Shown piece after piece: positions 54,646-64,000 of a stretch of 64,000 nt of DNA (its first letter is position 1; the number at the start of each line of letters is the position of its first letter). The notes under the pieces are model-generated. The model was given only the letters and a program-made list of their open reading frames with translations, was not told the DNA's origin and ran no database searches. The DNA is from Cynocephalus volans (Eukaryota; Chordata; Mammalia; Dermoptera; Cynocephalidae). The stretch spans positions 45,297,095 through 45,361,094 of the forward strand of contig NC_084464.1 of assembly GCF_027409185.1 (NCBI RefSeq), written 5' to 3'. The position numbers and the translations under genes were made by a program.

Positions 54646-54649
54646 TGTT

Positions 54650-55080
54650 ATTCAATCAACGATTCAATCCACACTGATCTACTGAGTTCTCTCTCTGTGC
54701 CAGGCCCAGGTCTGGGTGGTGAGGGTTGAGCAGAGAACAAACTGACAAAAATCCTTGATGTTAACTGGGAGACAGTTAAAATAAATGAAACAGCAGAGGG
54801 TAGATGACAGTGAGTGGTGGAGAAAAATATAGATGGGGAAAGTCCGGGGTGTGTTGGGGGTTTGAATTTTAAAGAAGGGGATCAGGGAAGGCCTCACTGA
54901 GAAGCTGTCCTTTGAGCAGAGACTTGAAGAGGAGAGATTGCTAGTGTGTAGGTACCAGGGGAGGAGGGAGCCAGGAAGAGGCACAGTAAGTGCCAAGGCC
55001 CTGGGGCAGGAGTGAGAAGGCCAGTGTGGCTGGAGCAGAGGGAGTGAGGGGAGAGTGGTAAGAAAGAGGGCCAGAGGGGC
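54650..55080 (+). repeat. Ancient mammalian interspersed repeat (longer copy)
   Basis: ctctctctgtgccaggccca, gagcagagaacaaactgaca, gatcagggaaggcctcactg, agaagctgtcctttgagcag, gccaaggccctggggcagga, ggccagtgtggctggagcag. Widespread mammalian repeat; family name uncertain. Confidence 0.65.
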
Positions 55081-55085
55081 GTGTG

Positions 55086-55121
<36 letters not shown>

Positions 55122-55172
55122 GTGTGCATGTGTGTGCATGTGTGTGTGTGTGTGTGTTGTGTGCGTGTGTAT
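55081..55172 (+). repeat. Long (TG)n microsatellite
   Basis: About 90 bp of nearly continuous TG/CG/CA alternation with three TTG interruptions. Alternating purine-pyrimidine sequence of this length can adopt Z-DNA. Confidence 0.95.
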
Positions 55173-55204
55173 GAGACTTCAGCTTCCACTTTGAGTGGAT
55201 GGGA

Positions 55205-55395
55205 GTCAATCCCAATCTATACAATTTTAGGAGCCCAGTGCAAAATGAAAGAGTTTGACCTTGGTTCAAAAATTATTAAAAATTTCAAGATGAAAACAGC
55301 AGAGCATTAAACCAAGCGTAGGATCCTTCGGAGCGTGGGATCAACTGCACGGGTTGTGCATCACGAAGCCAGCCCTGGGATCAAGGGAGGAAGCA
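55205..55395 (+). repeat. Unnamed interspersed repeat, copy B
   Basis: Partner of 18505-18690: gcccagtgcaaaatgaaaga, aatttcaagatgaaaacagc, agagcattaaaccaagcgta. Confidence 0.7.
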
Positions 55396-55464
55396 GGGGG
55401 GAGTAAGGAGGTTTGCAGTTGTCAGGTTGGAGGTGATGAGTGCAGACGGTGGAGGTGGGGATAT

Positions 55465-55590
55465 ATGGCCAGATTATCCCCATTTTATAGGTGGGAAACT
55501 GAGTCTTAGGGGCTGTAAGCCTCTAGCCCAACAGTACATAGCCAATAAGTGGCCAAGACAGGGTGGAAGCCCAACTGAAGATGAGGATCC
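55465..55590 (+). repeat. MIR fragment
   Basis: ttatccccattttataggtg, ggaaactgagtcttaggggc, agccaataagtggccaagac. Confidence 0.75.
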
Positions 55591-57925
55591 CTGCTCTGTC
55601 CATATCAGTATCCTGGCATCCAACCCTGCAGCCCACTGCACTGCCCTAGCACAGGGCCACTGGCACCCAGTGCTGAAACCCACTCCAGGCCTCCCCTCCT
55701 GACTTCTCTGTCCTAGTTTTAACTGGCACTGCTGCTTGCCTGCTGCCAGGCCCCTGACCTCACCCCTGTGGCCAGGTTGAAACCTACCCCTCGCCCTTCC
55801 CCTTCTGTGCTGGCTCCAGCCTCCATCTCTCAGGTGGAGGACACTCTTGTCCTAGCTGCAGGCCTGGCCTCTCTAAGGCACAACCCTCCTCATGCCCCCA
55901 CCCAGACTGCGGGGCTCCTCCTGGCAATGGGGACAGTCTATACACTGTCTGATTCAGCAAGACTATTAAGTACATGTTGTGACAATAATGTAAATGTGGG
56001 ATGCTGATTTAATAAAAATCCTAATATAAGGATAGAGACAGGATGAAGGAAGGGGTAATGGGGTAGTTAAACCCCAATGGGAAGTTAAATTATGATCTCC
56101 TATACTGACAAGTCAATAGATAAATGTAAAATAGAAGGATCATGAATTGTAGTGTGTGCATATTATGGAGTACTGAGACACTGAGCGGAAGAAAGTCACC
56201 AGCAGAGGTGAAATTAGGCCAGGGAGTGGGGACAGGTGGGGGACAGCTGTTTGTCATAAGTCGTGAAGTACTACTTGACTTTTAAAATTATGTCCATGTG
56301 TTACTTTTAGAAATGTTAAACTCACTTTTTTAAAAAAGGAAGAGAAAGGAAAGGAAGAAACCTCAATTATATTGGCCCCATGCTCCAAAGTGCCCCCCTT
56401 CTCTGCGGAAGCTGGAAGAGAAGTGACAACACACAGGCGGACAGCGCAGGTGGAATGGCAGGGACTCAGAGAGGGAGCCTGTGGGGCGCTGCGGCAGATG
56501 CTAAGGTGAGAAACTAATCCTGGCTAATGGGTTAATTGCTCCGCCTCTCCCCCATCACAAGGGCACTACAGCAGCTTCCTGCAGACTCTCCGTAAATGTT
56601 TGCTGGCTGGAAGACTTGACCCCAAATCATAAAGCAACTCCTGGGTGTGATGTAGGTCATGGCAGCCACCCCTGGAGAAGTATTCGAAGGGGGCATTGGA
56701 GACCAAGCTCCCTTCCCTTACCCCATGGGTCATCTGGACCCAGAGTCTTATGTTTCCTGGATTCCACATCACATGCGTGACCTGGAGTATGAGGGGTACA
56801 GGTTTGCATGCATAGTTTCGCATATATGTGTGTGTGCACATGCATACACGCATGTGGGGGATGTGTGCATATGTGAATGGTGTCTTCGGGTGTAGGGGTG
56901 TGAGTCTGTCCTGGCCATCTCACTCCCTGCACACAGGAACACACGGGGAGACTCAGAGCTTCCTTCTCCTGCAGGTGTTTTTAGAGCTGGCCCTCAGCCA
57001 AAGCTGTGTTCAGCCCAGAGTAAATCCTGGGAACCCTGCCTGCTCTCCCCCTGGGCCTCCTCCATTTTTCTCCCCAGGATGCTATGCATTCTCTCTCTCT
57101 TCTCTCCTTTGACAAACCTACTTGCTGGTGAGACTCGGATAGGTTTGCATTTTTTAAAAGGACAAAGTGTTAAGCTAAAGGAATGAATCTTTAATAGTGG
57201 AATTTCAGACCTCTTCCTCTTAGGAGAAGTTTTCTTTGTTTGGGCCTTGGTTTGGTTTTGGCAGGGGACCTTTCCTATGTATCCGGAGCCACACTGAAGC
57301 CCCAGTATCCCTCCTGGATACTGTTGCCCAGGTGAGTCTCCCCATGAGTGGCCAGAACATTTCCTGGGGTGGGGGACATCAGCTTCCTCTAGCTCCAAAA
57401 TGGGCCATCTGTCAGGTCTAGGTACCCTGTCTGCTCCCTGCATTCAGCCTGCCTCCGCTGCTCTGGCACACCCTCCCCAAGGGGTGGTGGGGAGCACTCC
57501 AGGGGTCAGGAGTGAACTGCCCCCGCTCCTGAAGGGCCAGGGCTGATCCAGCCCCCCAGTAGGTGGAGAGCACTCCAGCCACTTCTGAGTCACTTTCCAT
57601 AGCTGTGACTCAGTGTCAGCACTTACCTAGACTTAGCTCTCCTGCCTCAGTCTCTGGGGCTCCAGCTGCTCTCTCTGAGTGGGAGGCCTCAGAGGGTGAG
57701 ATGAAGGAATGAGCCCCTCATCCATCCTCAGTCCCTGGTGGGTGCACAAACAGCTGGTGCCAGGGGCTTTGCACACCAGGCTGCGGGGAACTATCAGGCT
57801 TCCTGTCCTCTCCAGAGCTGGGGGATGGCTTCATCCTGGGCCCTCTCCCCGCCCTGCTGCTCCCCTTCTCTCCCAGGGCTGTCTCAGGCCCCACGTTCTT
57901 CAGCCTGGAGGACCAGGAGGGAGAA
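55591..57925. other. Non-coding stretch; nothing firmly identified
   Basis: No coding exon recognised. An imperfect TG/CA tract lies at 56820-56875. 57120-57240 is repeat-free and AT-rich. Confidence 0.45.
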
Positions 57926-57930
57926 CCCGG

Positions 57931-58372
57931 TGTATTAGTCTGCTTCTGTTGCTTATAAGAAAATACACAAAACTGGGTAATTTGTAAAGAAAACGAAGTT
58001 TATTGCTTACAGTTTCTGAGGCTAGAAGTCTAAAGTCCAGGGAACACAGCTGGCGGAAGTCTTGGTGGTGACAGTGATGACAGGGTATCACATTGCTAAA
58101 ATAGCAGAGCTGAGAGAGCAGAGAGAGACCAACCTCTCATGTGCTCTTCTTTTAAAGCCCTCAGAACCACGCCCTGACCACTGTTTTTAATCCATTCACT
58201 ATCACACGGTCCTACAATCCAATCATCTCTTCAAGGCTCCACCTTTCAATTACCATAATATGATTTCCCACCCTCAACAGTTACAGTGAGAATTAAGCTT
58301 CTAATACATAAAACTTGGGGGACAAAATTCAAGTTTCAGTGAGTTTTGCAGGACATAATTCAATCCACTACA
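57931..58372 (-). mobile_element. Probable ERVL-MaLR-type LTR, inverted orientation
   Basis: Runs from TGTATTAGTCTGCTTCTG to TAATTCAATCCACTACA, keeping TG...CA termini. It contains aaaactgggtaatttgtaaa, tttctgaggctagaagtcta and aatttcaccataatatgatt-type words, as in MST/MLT1 LTRs read on the complementary strand. About 442 bp. Subfamily not determined and no clear target duplication. Confidence 0.6.
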
Positions 58373-59145
58373 GCGGGGGATCCCTGGCTGTTCTAGCCAG
58401 GACAAGGGTCAGGGGACGTGACTGAGTCCCTGGCCCTCCCTGGGCCTAGCCTCCTCATCCTCACCTCTGGCCCCAGGAGTTCCCTGGTGGAGCTGAGTGG
58501 GCTCAGTGCTGGGGATGGGCTGTGATGGACCCTGAGGAGATCAGAAGGGGAGAAGGCCTCACCCCTCGGACAGAAGGATGGAGAGGCTCGAGCACAAGTG
58601 GCTTGGTCAGTAGGCTACATCTTGGCTACCTGAGTGACCCTGTTGGAGGCCCTTACCCTGAGCTTTGTCTCCTGGGATGCCAGCACCCCAGCAGGGGACC
58701 CCAGCCTGCCTAAGCCCCTCAGGCCAACTGCATGTTAAGCCCCGGGCTCCTCACTGGAAGCCTCAGAGCCCTCCTTTCCTGTCACCCCAGCCCAACCCTG
58801 CTGCTGTCTGGACTCTGGCCTGATCCCTGCAGGACACTTGTCAGAAGCTCTCAGCCTGGGCCTGGGGCCTGTGGCCAGGGATTCTGTCTGCCTGAGCCAG
58901 TTGTCAGTGCTGTCCCTGCTGACCCCTGCTGGCCATCCTCACATACCCTCCCTGCACAGTGCCCTGGGGCTTGGATGCTTCCAGCACAGGGGGCTCACCA
59001 CCTCACACAGTGGCCTGCTCCAGGCACAGACGCTTCCACCTCTTGGAAGAGTTCTTCGTAATTAGCTGGAGTCAGAACACTGGTTATCTCCATCTGTTTA
59101 TTCTTAGTCACACCCTCCGGAGTCACAGTTTCATAGCAACATCAA
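58373..59145. other. Non-coding stretch; nothing identified
   Basis: GC-rich; no recognised exon. Confidence 0.45.
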
Positions 59146-59149
59146 CAAC

Positions 59150-59345
59150 ATATACTGTCTATGTACAGGCACTGTGCATTGTCGTTTAATCCTTTTAACA
59201 ACTGTGAGGTTGGTGTCTGTGTCATCCCCATCATACAGATGGGAAACGTGAGGCCCAGAGGAAGTATGTCATCTGAGGCCACATAGCCAGGGAATCGGGA
59301 AGTCACAGAACCTGGGATTCAAATCCAGAGCCATGCCCTTGCCAG
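59150..59345 (+). repeat. MIR fragment
   Basis: tgtacaggcactgtgcattg, tttaatccttttaacaactg, catcatacagatgggaaacg, gaacctgggattcaaatcca. Confidence 0.88.
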
Positions 59346-62065
59346 CTGTGCTGCTCACTCCCTCCTCTCTCCACCAGCGGCTTGTTCCCTTTCCAGCTGG
59401 TTCTTATGTCCCCACCAGGCCCTGCTGCCCCACGTAAACTCACACCTTCTCCCAGACCCTGCAATTGGATTTAACTTCTCCTCTATTCCTAGCCCTCCAG
59501 GAATAGCCAACGGGTGAGGAGGGAACCACCCCTCCCTTCCTGTTATCTTCTAACAGGGAGAGGAAAGGAGGGGAGGGGATAATGGGGCTGTGTCTGTGTT
59601 GTGGGTGGGTTGGCAGTGACACAGTGGGGAGCGGTCTGTTCCTATTGCTCCCCTCCTCTCCAGACAGGGCTTTGGTTGAGAACCTGAGGCCCCTACTCGG
59701 AGCCTGGAAGGGTCCCAGGAGTCGGTGTTTGGGAGGCTGGCCTGGGCTTGGTTTTACAATGACCCTTGACAGGATGGACAGGGCCTGCAGTAGTGGGGGT
59801 GACATATTCTTGCAGGCCTGTGGCCCAGCCCTGCCTTGCAGACATCGGTTTCTATTGGGGTCTCAGCAATGCTTAGAAGGCAGGGCAGGGGGTGCAGCCT
59901 TTATTGCCCCTCACAGGACAAGAAGCAGGGAAAGGGCATGGGCAGCCTTCCCTGGAGCACAAGGTCACACATAAGGTGAGGTGCTCTGTGAGTGCGTGAG
60001 GGGCGGGATGCAGGCCAGCTCTGGTTAGCAGGGGTCTGGAGTCTCCCCTTCCTTTTGTGACCCTTGGCCACACTCCATGGCCACAGTGCCTCGGTCATGC
60101 TCAGGTATCCTCACCCCTGGCTGCCACCTCAAGCTCCTTCCACTTCTCAATCTAACTATTGAGACCAGGTAAACTGCTTCTCCAGGGAGAGGTGCCTCAT
60201 TCAGGAGGATTCCAATAGGTGAGAAACTTGGCCAAGCTTTAACCAAAGGCTTGCCTAGAATTGCATCATCTCAGTGGAGGGCAAGACCTTAACTTGTCTA
60301 GTTCTGCCCATCTGTTCAGTGCTGGCATCTCTGCTGAGAGGCCGTGCAGCCTCTGCTTACATACCTCCATGATGGGAGCCTCACGACCTCCTGAGGCAGC
60401 CCAGGGCTCAAAATGGTGAGGGCCTTCCTCCTCCTCTAGATCTGGGATTTGTCTTTGAGAGGCTTCCACTCACAAGGCCCAGCTCTGTCCCTTCAGGACC
60501 TCAAGCAGCCCTCTTATGATGTTTGAAGCAAGGACCATCTTCCTGCTGATCTTCTTCCCAACCAAAGCCCAGAGAGAGTCAGTAAGGGACCCCCCTTGCC
60601 TGCCAGAAGGGAGGGACGCATCTTACTCCCAACCCTCAGCTGAGCTGCTGAAGCTCTGGGCCTGCCCTGTCAGCATTGGGGTGGAGAGTGGGGAGAGAGT
60701 TCTTGCAGAAGACTTGTGTCCCCTGCACTTTGGGGAATCTCACAAGCCCAGGCCTGACTCTTGTTGGGACACATTTGAAGGGAGAGGCTGGCTGGCCACA
60801 GGGAAGGAGAGATGAGGTTTGGGGGCCTGTTTCCCTGGTAGACAGCATGGAGGGGGCTGGGCTTCAGCTGCCTGAAAGATCCCTGCTCCACAGGATGGTC
60901 TGATGGGCCTGGGCTTCAAACCCAGGTGCTCTGACTCCCAAGTCTCCTCTACCCTCCTCAACCTGGGTGCTACACCTCTGTTGATGTAGCCGGACAGACA
61001 CTCCCCCCAACTCCCATTGCCGCCCATGGAATTGACCATCGTGGTTAAACCCCAAGGCCACACTGGACTCAGCCCCCCGCTCTCTCCCCCCACCCCAGCC
61101 TGTGCAGTCATGTCTGTGGCCCAAGAGCAGGTGTTTCTCTTCCTTCCTCCTATGAGCCACCGTTGTTCCTCATTCCTCCATGCATGGAGGCAGGGCACAA
61201 ATAAGTAAGATGAAGTAAACACGTTTGTCCCTGTTAAGTTTCATCTCATTAGATCCACCCCGTCGCTCTGGCCTGTCAACTTCTCTTTAGATCCCAGCTC
61301 TGTCATCTGGCATATTTTCCATCATCCCCCCCCAAGCTGTGTGGCATCTGCAAATTTGATAAAGTTCATGGAGCATGTTTGTCTCAGAGGAAGCCCCCTC
61401 CCCCCACTGGGTGGCTGGAGCACAGGCGTGCGCATGCCTGTGTGTGCACACACCCAAGCACGCGGGCTCACACACCTCCCTCTCTCTGACTCTGGCTCTG
61501 ACCTGGCTGTGCCCCTGGCTTCTTCCACCAAGCTTGGATGGAGGCTAACCAGCCAGTGTAGGCCTTGGCAGTCCTGGGATTGCTGTGTGGCCCTCCCTCC
61601 ACTGTTAAACATGCACGATGAAGCACCTGAACGTGCAGACGCATCCTCCTCTCTGCGTGGCTGTGGCTGCTGCTGATGGAGCTAGCGTGACTGCACGGCC
61701 TGAGAACTCCTCCTTGCCCTGGAGAAGCCTGCTGTGTACCGCTTCTCTGATCCTTCTCTTTGGGGGAACTGGTCCTTGTCTTGGTGGTAATTGCATAGCT
61801 GGGGTAGCCAGCTCAGAAAGATCCAGCTGCAGCCCCTCACTAAGAGCCCACCAGACACTGCCCTGGTCTCTGCACCAAGGCTTAGCAGAGCCAGAAAACC
61901 CAGGGCCTGGACAGACCTTCTGGAGTCTTCTAGACCACTCTGCAGCCTCCAGGCACTGGTGTTGGAATGTAGAGGACTCAGGCATGCTCTCATGCCTCCC
62001 CTGCTGCAATGTGAGCTGTCTGTTCCTCTCTCAGGAAGATAGCAAGAGCTGGTTACCTGCCTAAG
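59346..62065. other. Non-coding stretch; nothing identified
   Basis: No coding exon on either strand that I recognise; specifically no LEMD2 exon. A small CA/TG patch lies at 61425-61475. Confidence 0.45.
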
Positions 62066-62074
62066 TCAGTATGT

Positions 62075-62480
62075 GTCAGTCAGCGTGGGCCAGCTGGTGC
62101 TGCAGTAACAAACAATCCCAGACATGGTGGCTGTGGGGCAGCTGGGTGTTCTGCTCCAAGTCATTGGGCTCCAGGCTGAGGGGCAGCTCCCAGATGCAGC
62201 ATGACGCCATGGCAGAGGAGAAGAAGCAGATCGTGTACGAGCCCTTAATGTTTCTGCTGTGAAGTGCCATTTGCCACTTCCATCCACGTTTCATTGGCTA
62301 AAGCAAGCCACATGGCCATGCCTACTTTCAAAGGGAGTGGAGCGTCTAGTCTTTTCTTGTGCTAGGGATTTTGGCAAATGGTCCCAGCAACCACTCTGCA
62401 TATTAGCTGTTCCTGTCCCTCAGGGCCACCTGAGTTCCCATGATACCACTTGCATACTCATTCTCTGAGTCCAGTGTGGA
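62075..62480. repeat. Unassigned repeat-like segment
   Basis: agctggtgctgcagtaacaa acaatcccagacatggtggc, then cattggctaaagcaagccac atggccatgcc, as in the LTR-type repeats with 'ctgctgtaacaaa...gtggct' ends. Low certainty. Confidence 0.4.
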
Positions 62481-63295
62481 ACGCCCTCTGCTCCCACCTG
62501 GGCCTGTGTGCTGGGGTTTTGCCCTGGGCTCTTGCCTTCTCTGCTCCCCAGTGCATCTTTCCTCTCTCCTCTGGTCACAATGCTCCAGCCCTTCCTCTGA
62601 AAATTGCTACCCCGCCTTCCCTGCCCCAGGCAACATTGTGACTGACCGGCAGCCATGCACAGTATGCCATGAGCCCTGACCCCTGTAGTGCTCCATCCCC
62701 AGGGACCGGCCCTGGGGTGGGCTCCAGACACATGCTGGACCAGCTGAGCCCTTCCCTCTCCTTCCTCTCAGATGTGTCCTCAGGGCTGTGGCAGCCACGT
62801 GGAGGAGCCCTGCCAAAAACGTGGCCCTCACCAGGCCCTGGTGCTCCCCTGCCCCTGGATGGAGCTGCTCTGGGGCCTGCCTCCCCTGCCTCTCCATGGG
62901 CTGGTTTATGCAAGCCAACACGTGCTCGTTTGCCTGAGTTGTGTGTCTGTTACTTTCAGCTGAAGAATGCTGAGTACTGCCCAGGCCTGGGGAACTCCTG
63001 TAGCAGTTGTCTCTTGGGACTCAGACCACCCTGAAACTTACGGTTTCATGGGATGAATTTCATAGAACCCCCCCCAACACACACACAAAATTCACGTAAA
63101 TTTGGTGACACCTAAATAAGGCCCGTCCCTGAGTTAGTAGTATTGTATTGAGGTCAGTTCCCTGGTTTTGATGGGGCACTATGATTATGTGGGTTAATGT
63201 CCTTGGGGCAAGTTGGGGGAAGAGTTCATGAGAACCCATAGATGTAACTATCTTTACATCTTCCTGCGAGTCAAGCTATTTCAAATTAAAAAGTT
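62481..63295. other. Non-coding stretch; nothing identified
   Basis: GC-rich left part, then AT-rich sequence with a short CA run at 63077-63087. Confidence 0.45.
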
Positions 63296-63299
63296 ATAA

Positions 63300-63640
63300 T
63301 AATATGAAACTTAGTGGCTTAAAACAACCATTGTTTATTTACTTGTGATTCTACTGTTTGGGCAGGGCATCGTGGGAACCACCCTGGGTGGCCTCCTGCA
63401 CACATCTGGTGTGTCAGCTGGGATGCCTGGGACAGCTGCACTGCCCCACACGACCTCTCCAGCAGGTTGGCGGACCTCCTTCTGTGGTGGCTCAGGGCCA
63501 GGAGGGTGAGAGCGGAGGTGACAAGGCCAGCATCCCACTCGTCACAGTCCATTGGTCACAGCAGTCATGGAGCCAGCCTCGTTTCAAGGGAGGAGAGGTG
63601 GACTCCACGTCTTGATGATGGAGTGTTGAAGAATGTTAGG
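63300..63640 (+). repeat. Probable interspersed repeat ('cttagtggcttaaaacaac' type)
   Basis: Begins gaaacttagtggcttaaaac aaccattgtttatttacttg, followed by gtgtgtcagctgggatgcct and cagtccattggtcacagcag. This is the layout of a common mammalian repeat whose name I cannot give safely. Confidence 0.5.
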
Positions 63641-64000
63641 TGTCTTCAACCCAGAGCCTCTGCCGAAGGCCACGGAGGCTTCTGAGTTTGCTGCTCGGAT
63701 CTCATCCAAACTCATTGCATGGGATGAGGAGATGGAGTCTGGGGAGGGTCATGGATTTAGGGCAGAGGTGGACTCCCAGCCAGGCCTCATCCAACCTCCC
63801 CTGCCAAAGCCCCCTCTGTGGGCAGGGCCGCCCACCAGCCTGGCACTGCTGCTGGCTTCTGTTTTGCACATGCTGGTGTTTGCAATCAAAAAGTTCAGCG
63901 GTCCTTCCAGTGTGCTTAAATTAGTCCCCGTGAAAACCAAATCATTTCATTTGCAGAGAAGGGCTTAATTGCAAGGGGAACGAGGAGAAGGGAATTCTGT
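63641..64000. other. Right edge of window; nothing identified
   Basis: 63885-63990 is AT-rich and repeat-free (aaaccaaatcatttcatttg); no exon seen. Confidence 0.4.

Noticed and set aside
54679-55269. 196-residue minus-strand open frame with long His-Thr runs
   Set aside because: The frame is carried by the (TG)n microsatellite and an old interspersed repeat; no domain or conservation sign.
59440-64000. 3' end of LEMD2 at the right edge
   Set aside because: No LEM-domain protein C-terminus or matching exon found on the minus strand.
1-64000. CRISPR arrays, phage or bacterial defence systems, operons
   Set aside because: Spliced vertebrate genes and mammalian repeats throughout; no regularly spaced direct repeats of CRISPR type and no prokaryotic gene structure.

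Overview
The window is mammalian nuclear DNA: small exons with consensus GT/AG splice sites, multi-kilobase introns, a CpG-rich promoter, and dense old interspersed repeats (MIR, L2, L1, MER5/MER20-type hAT elements, LTR fragments). Two protein-coding genes are complete at the coding level, both on the minus strand: UQCC2 (1863-15661, 4 exons, 136 codons) and IP6K3 (25109-36759, 5 coding exons, 410 codons). Their order and orientation match human 6p21.31 (ITPR3, then UQCC2, IP6K3, LEMD2). The plus-strand sequence at 1-775 is best explained as the 3' UTR of ITPR3, tail to tail with UQCC2, but no ITPR3 codon is visible.

Organism: the young-looking SINEs are tRNA(Ile)-like monomers and dimers with recognisable A and B boxes (3164-3338, 4096-4199, 45656-45756, plus a 39-nt 5' fragment at 3510-3548). 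I saw no 7SL-derived SINE (Alu or B1) on reading. tRNA(Ile)-type monomer/dimer SINEs without Alu fit the CYN SINEs of colugos (Dermoptera). This is an inference, not proof, and other non-primate mammals should be considered.

Layout: 1-775 probable ITPR3 3' UTR; 776-1862 convergent intergenic DNA and UQCC2 3' UTR; 1863-15661 UQCC2; about 15340-15830 CpG-rich UQCC2 promoter with three NRF1-like sites and a YY1-type site over the start codon; 15840-24100 intergenic DNA with an antisense L1, L2 and MIR elements and two AT-rich blocks; 24105-36792 IP6K3 from candidate poly(A) signals to its first coding exon; 36793-64000 about 27 kb with no supported coding exon. The last part is upstream IP6K3 sequence (intron 1, unidentified 5' UTR exon and promoter) and intergenic DNA toward LEMD2. 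It carries a minisatellite, dinucleotide tracts, a local 0.18-kb duplication, one SINE and many MIR and LTR remnants.

The two proteins act in separate pathways. UQCC2 is a mitochondrial assembly factor for complex III (cytochrome b), and its promoter motifs are those of nuclear-encoded mitochondrial genes. IP6K3 is an inositol hexakisphosphate kinase making inositol pyrophosphates. I see no sign of a novel multi-gene system. The most interesting points are an apparent stop-codon loss extending UQCC2 by 10 residues, the NRF1/YY1 promoter layout, and a tailless 39-nt tRNA-SINE insertion flanked by a 14-bp direct repeat.
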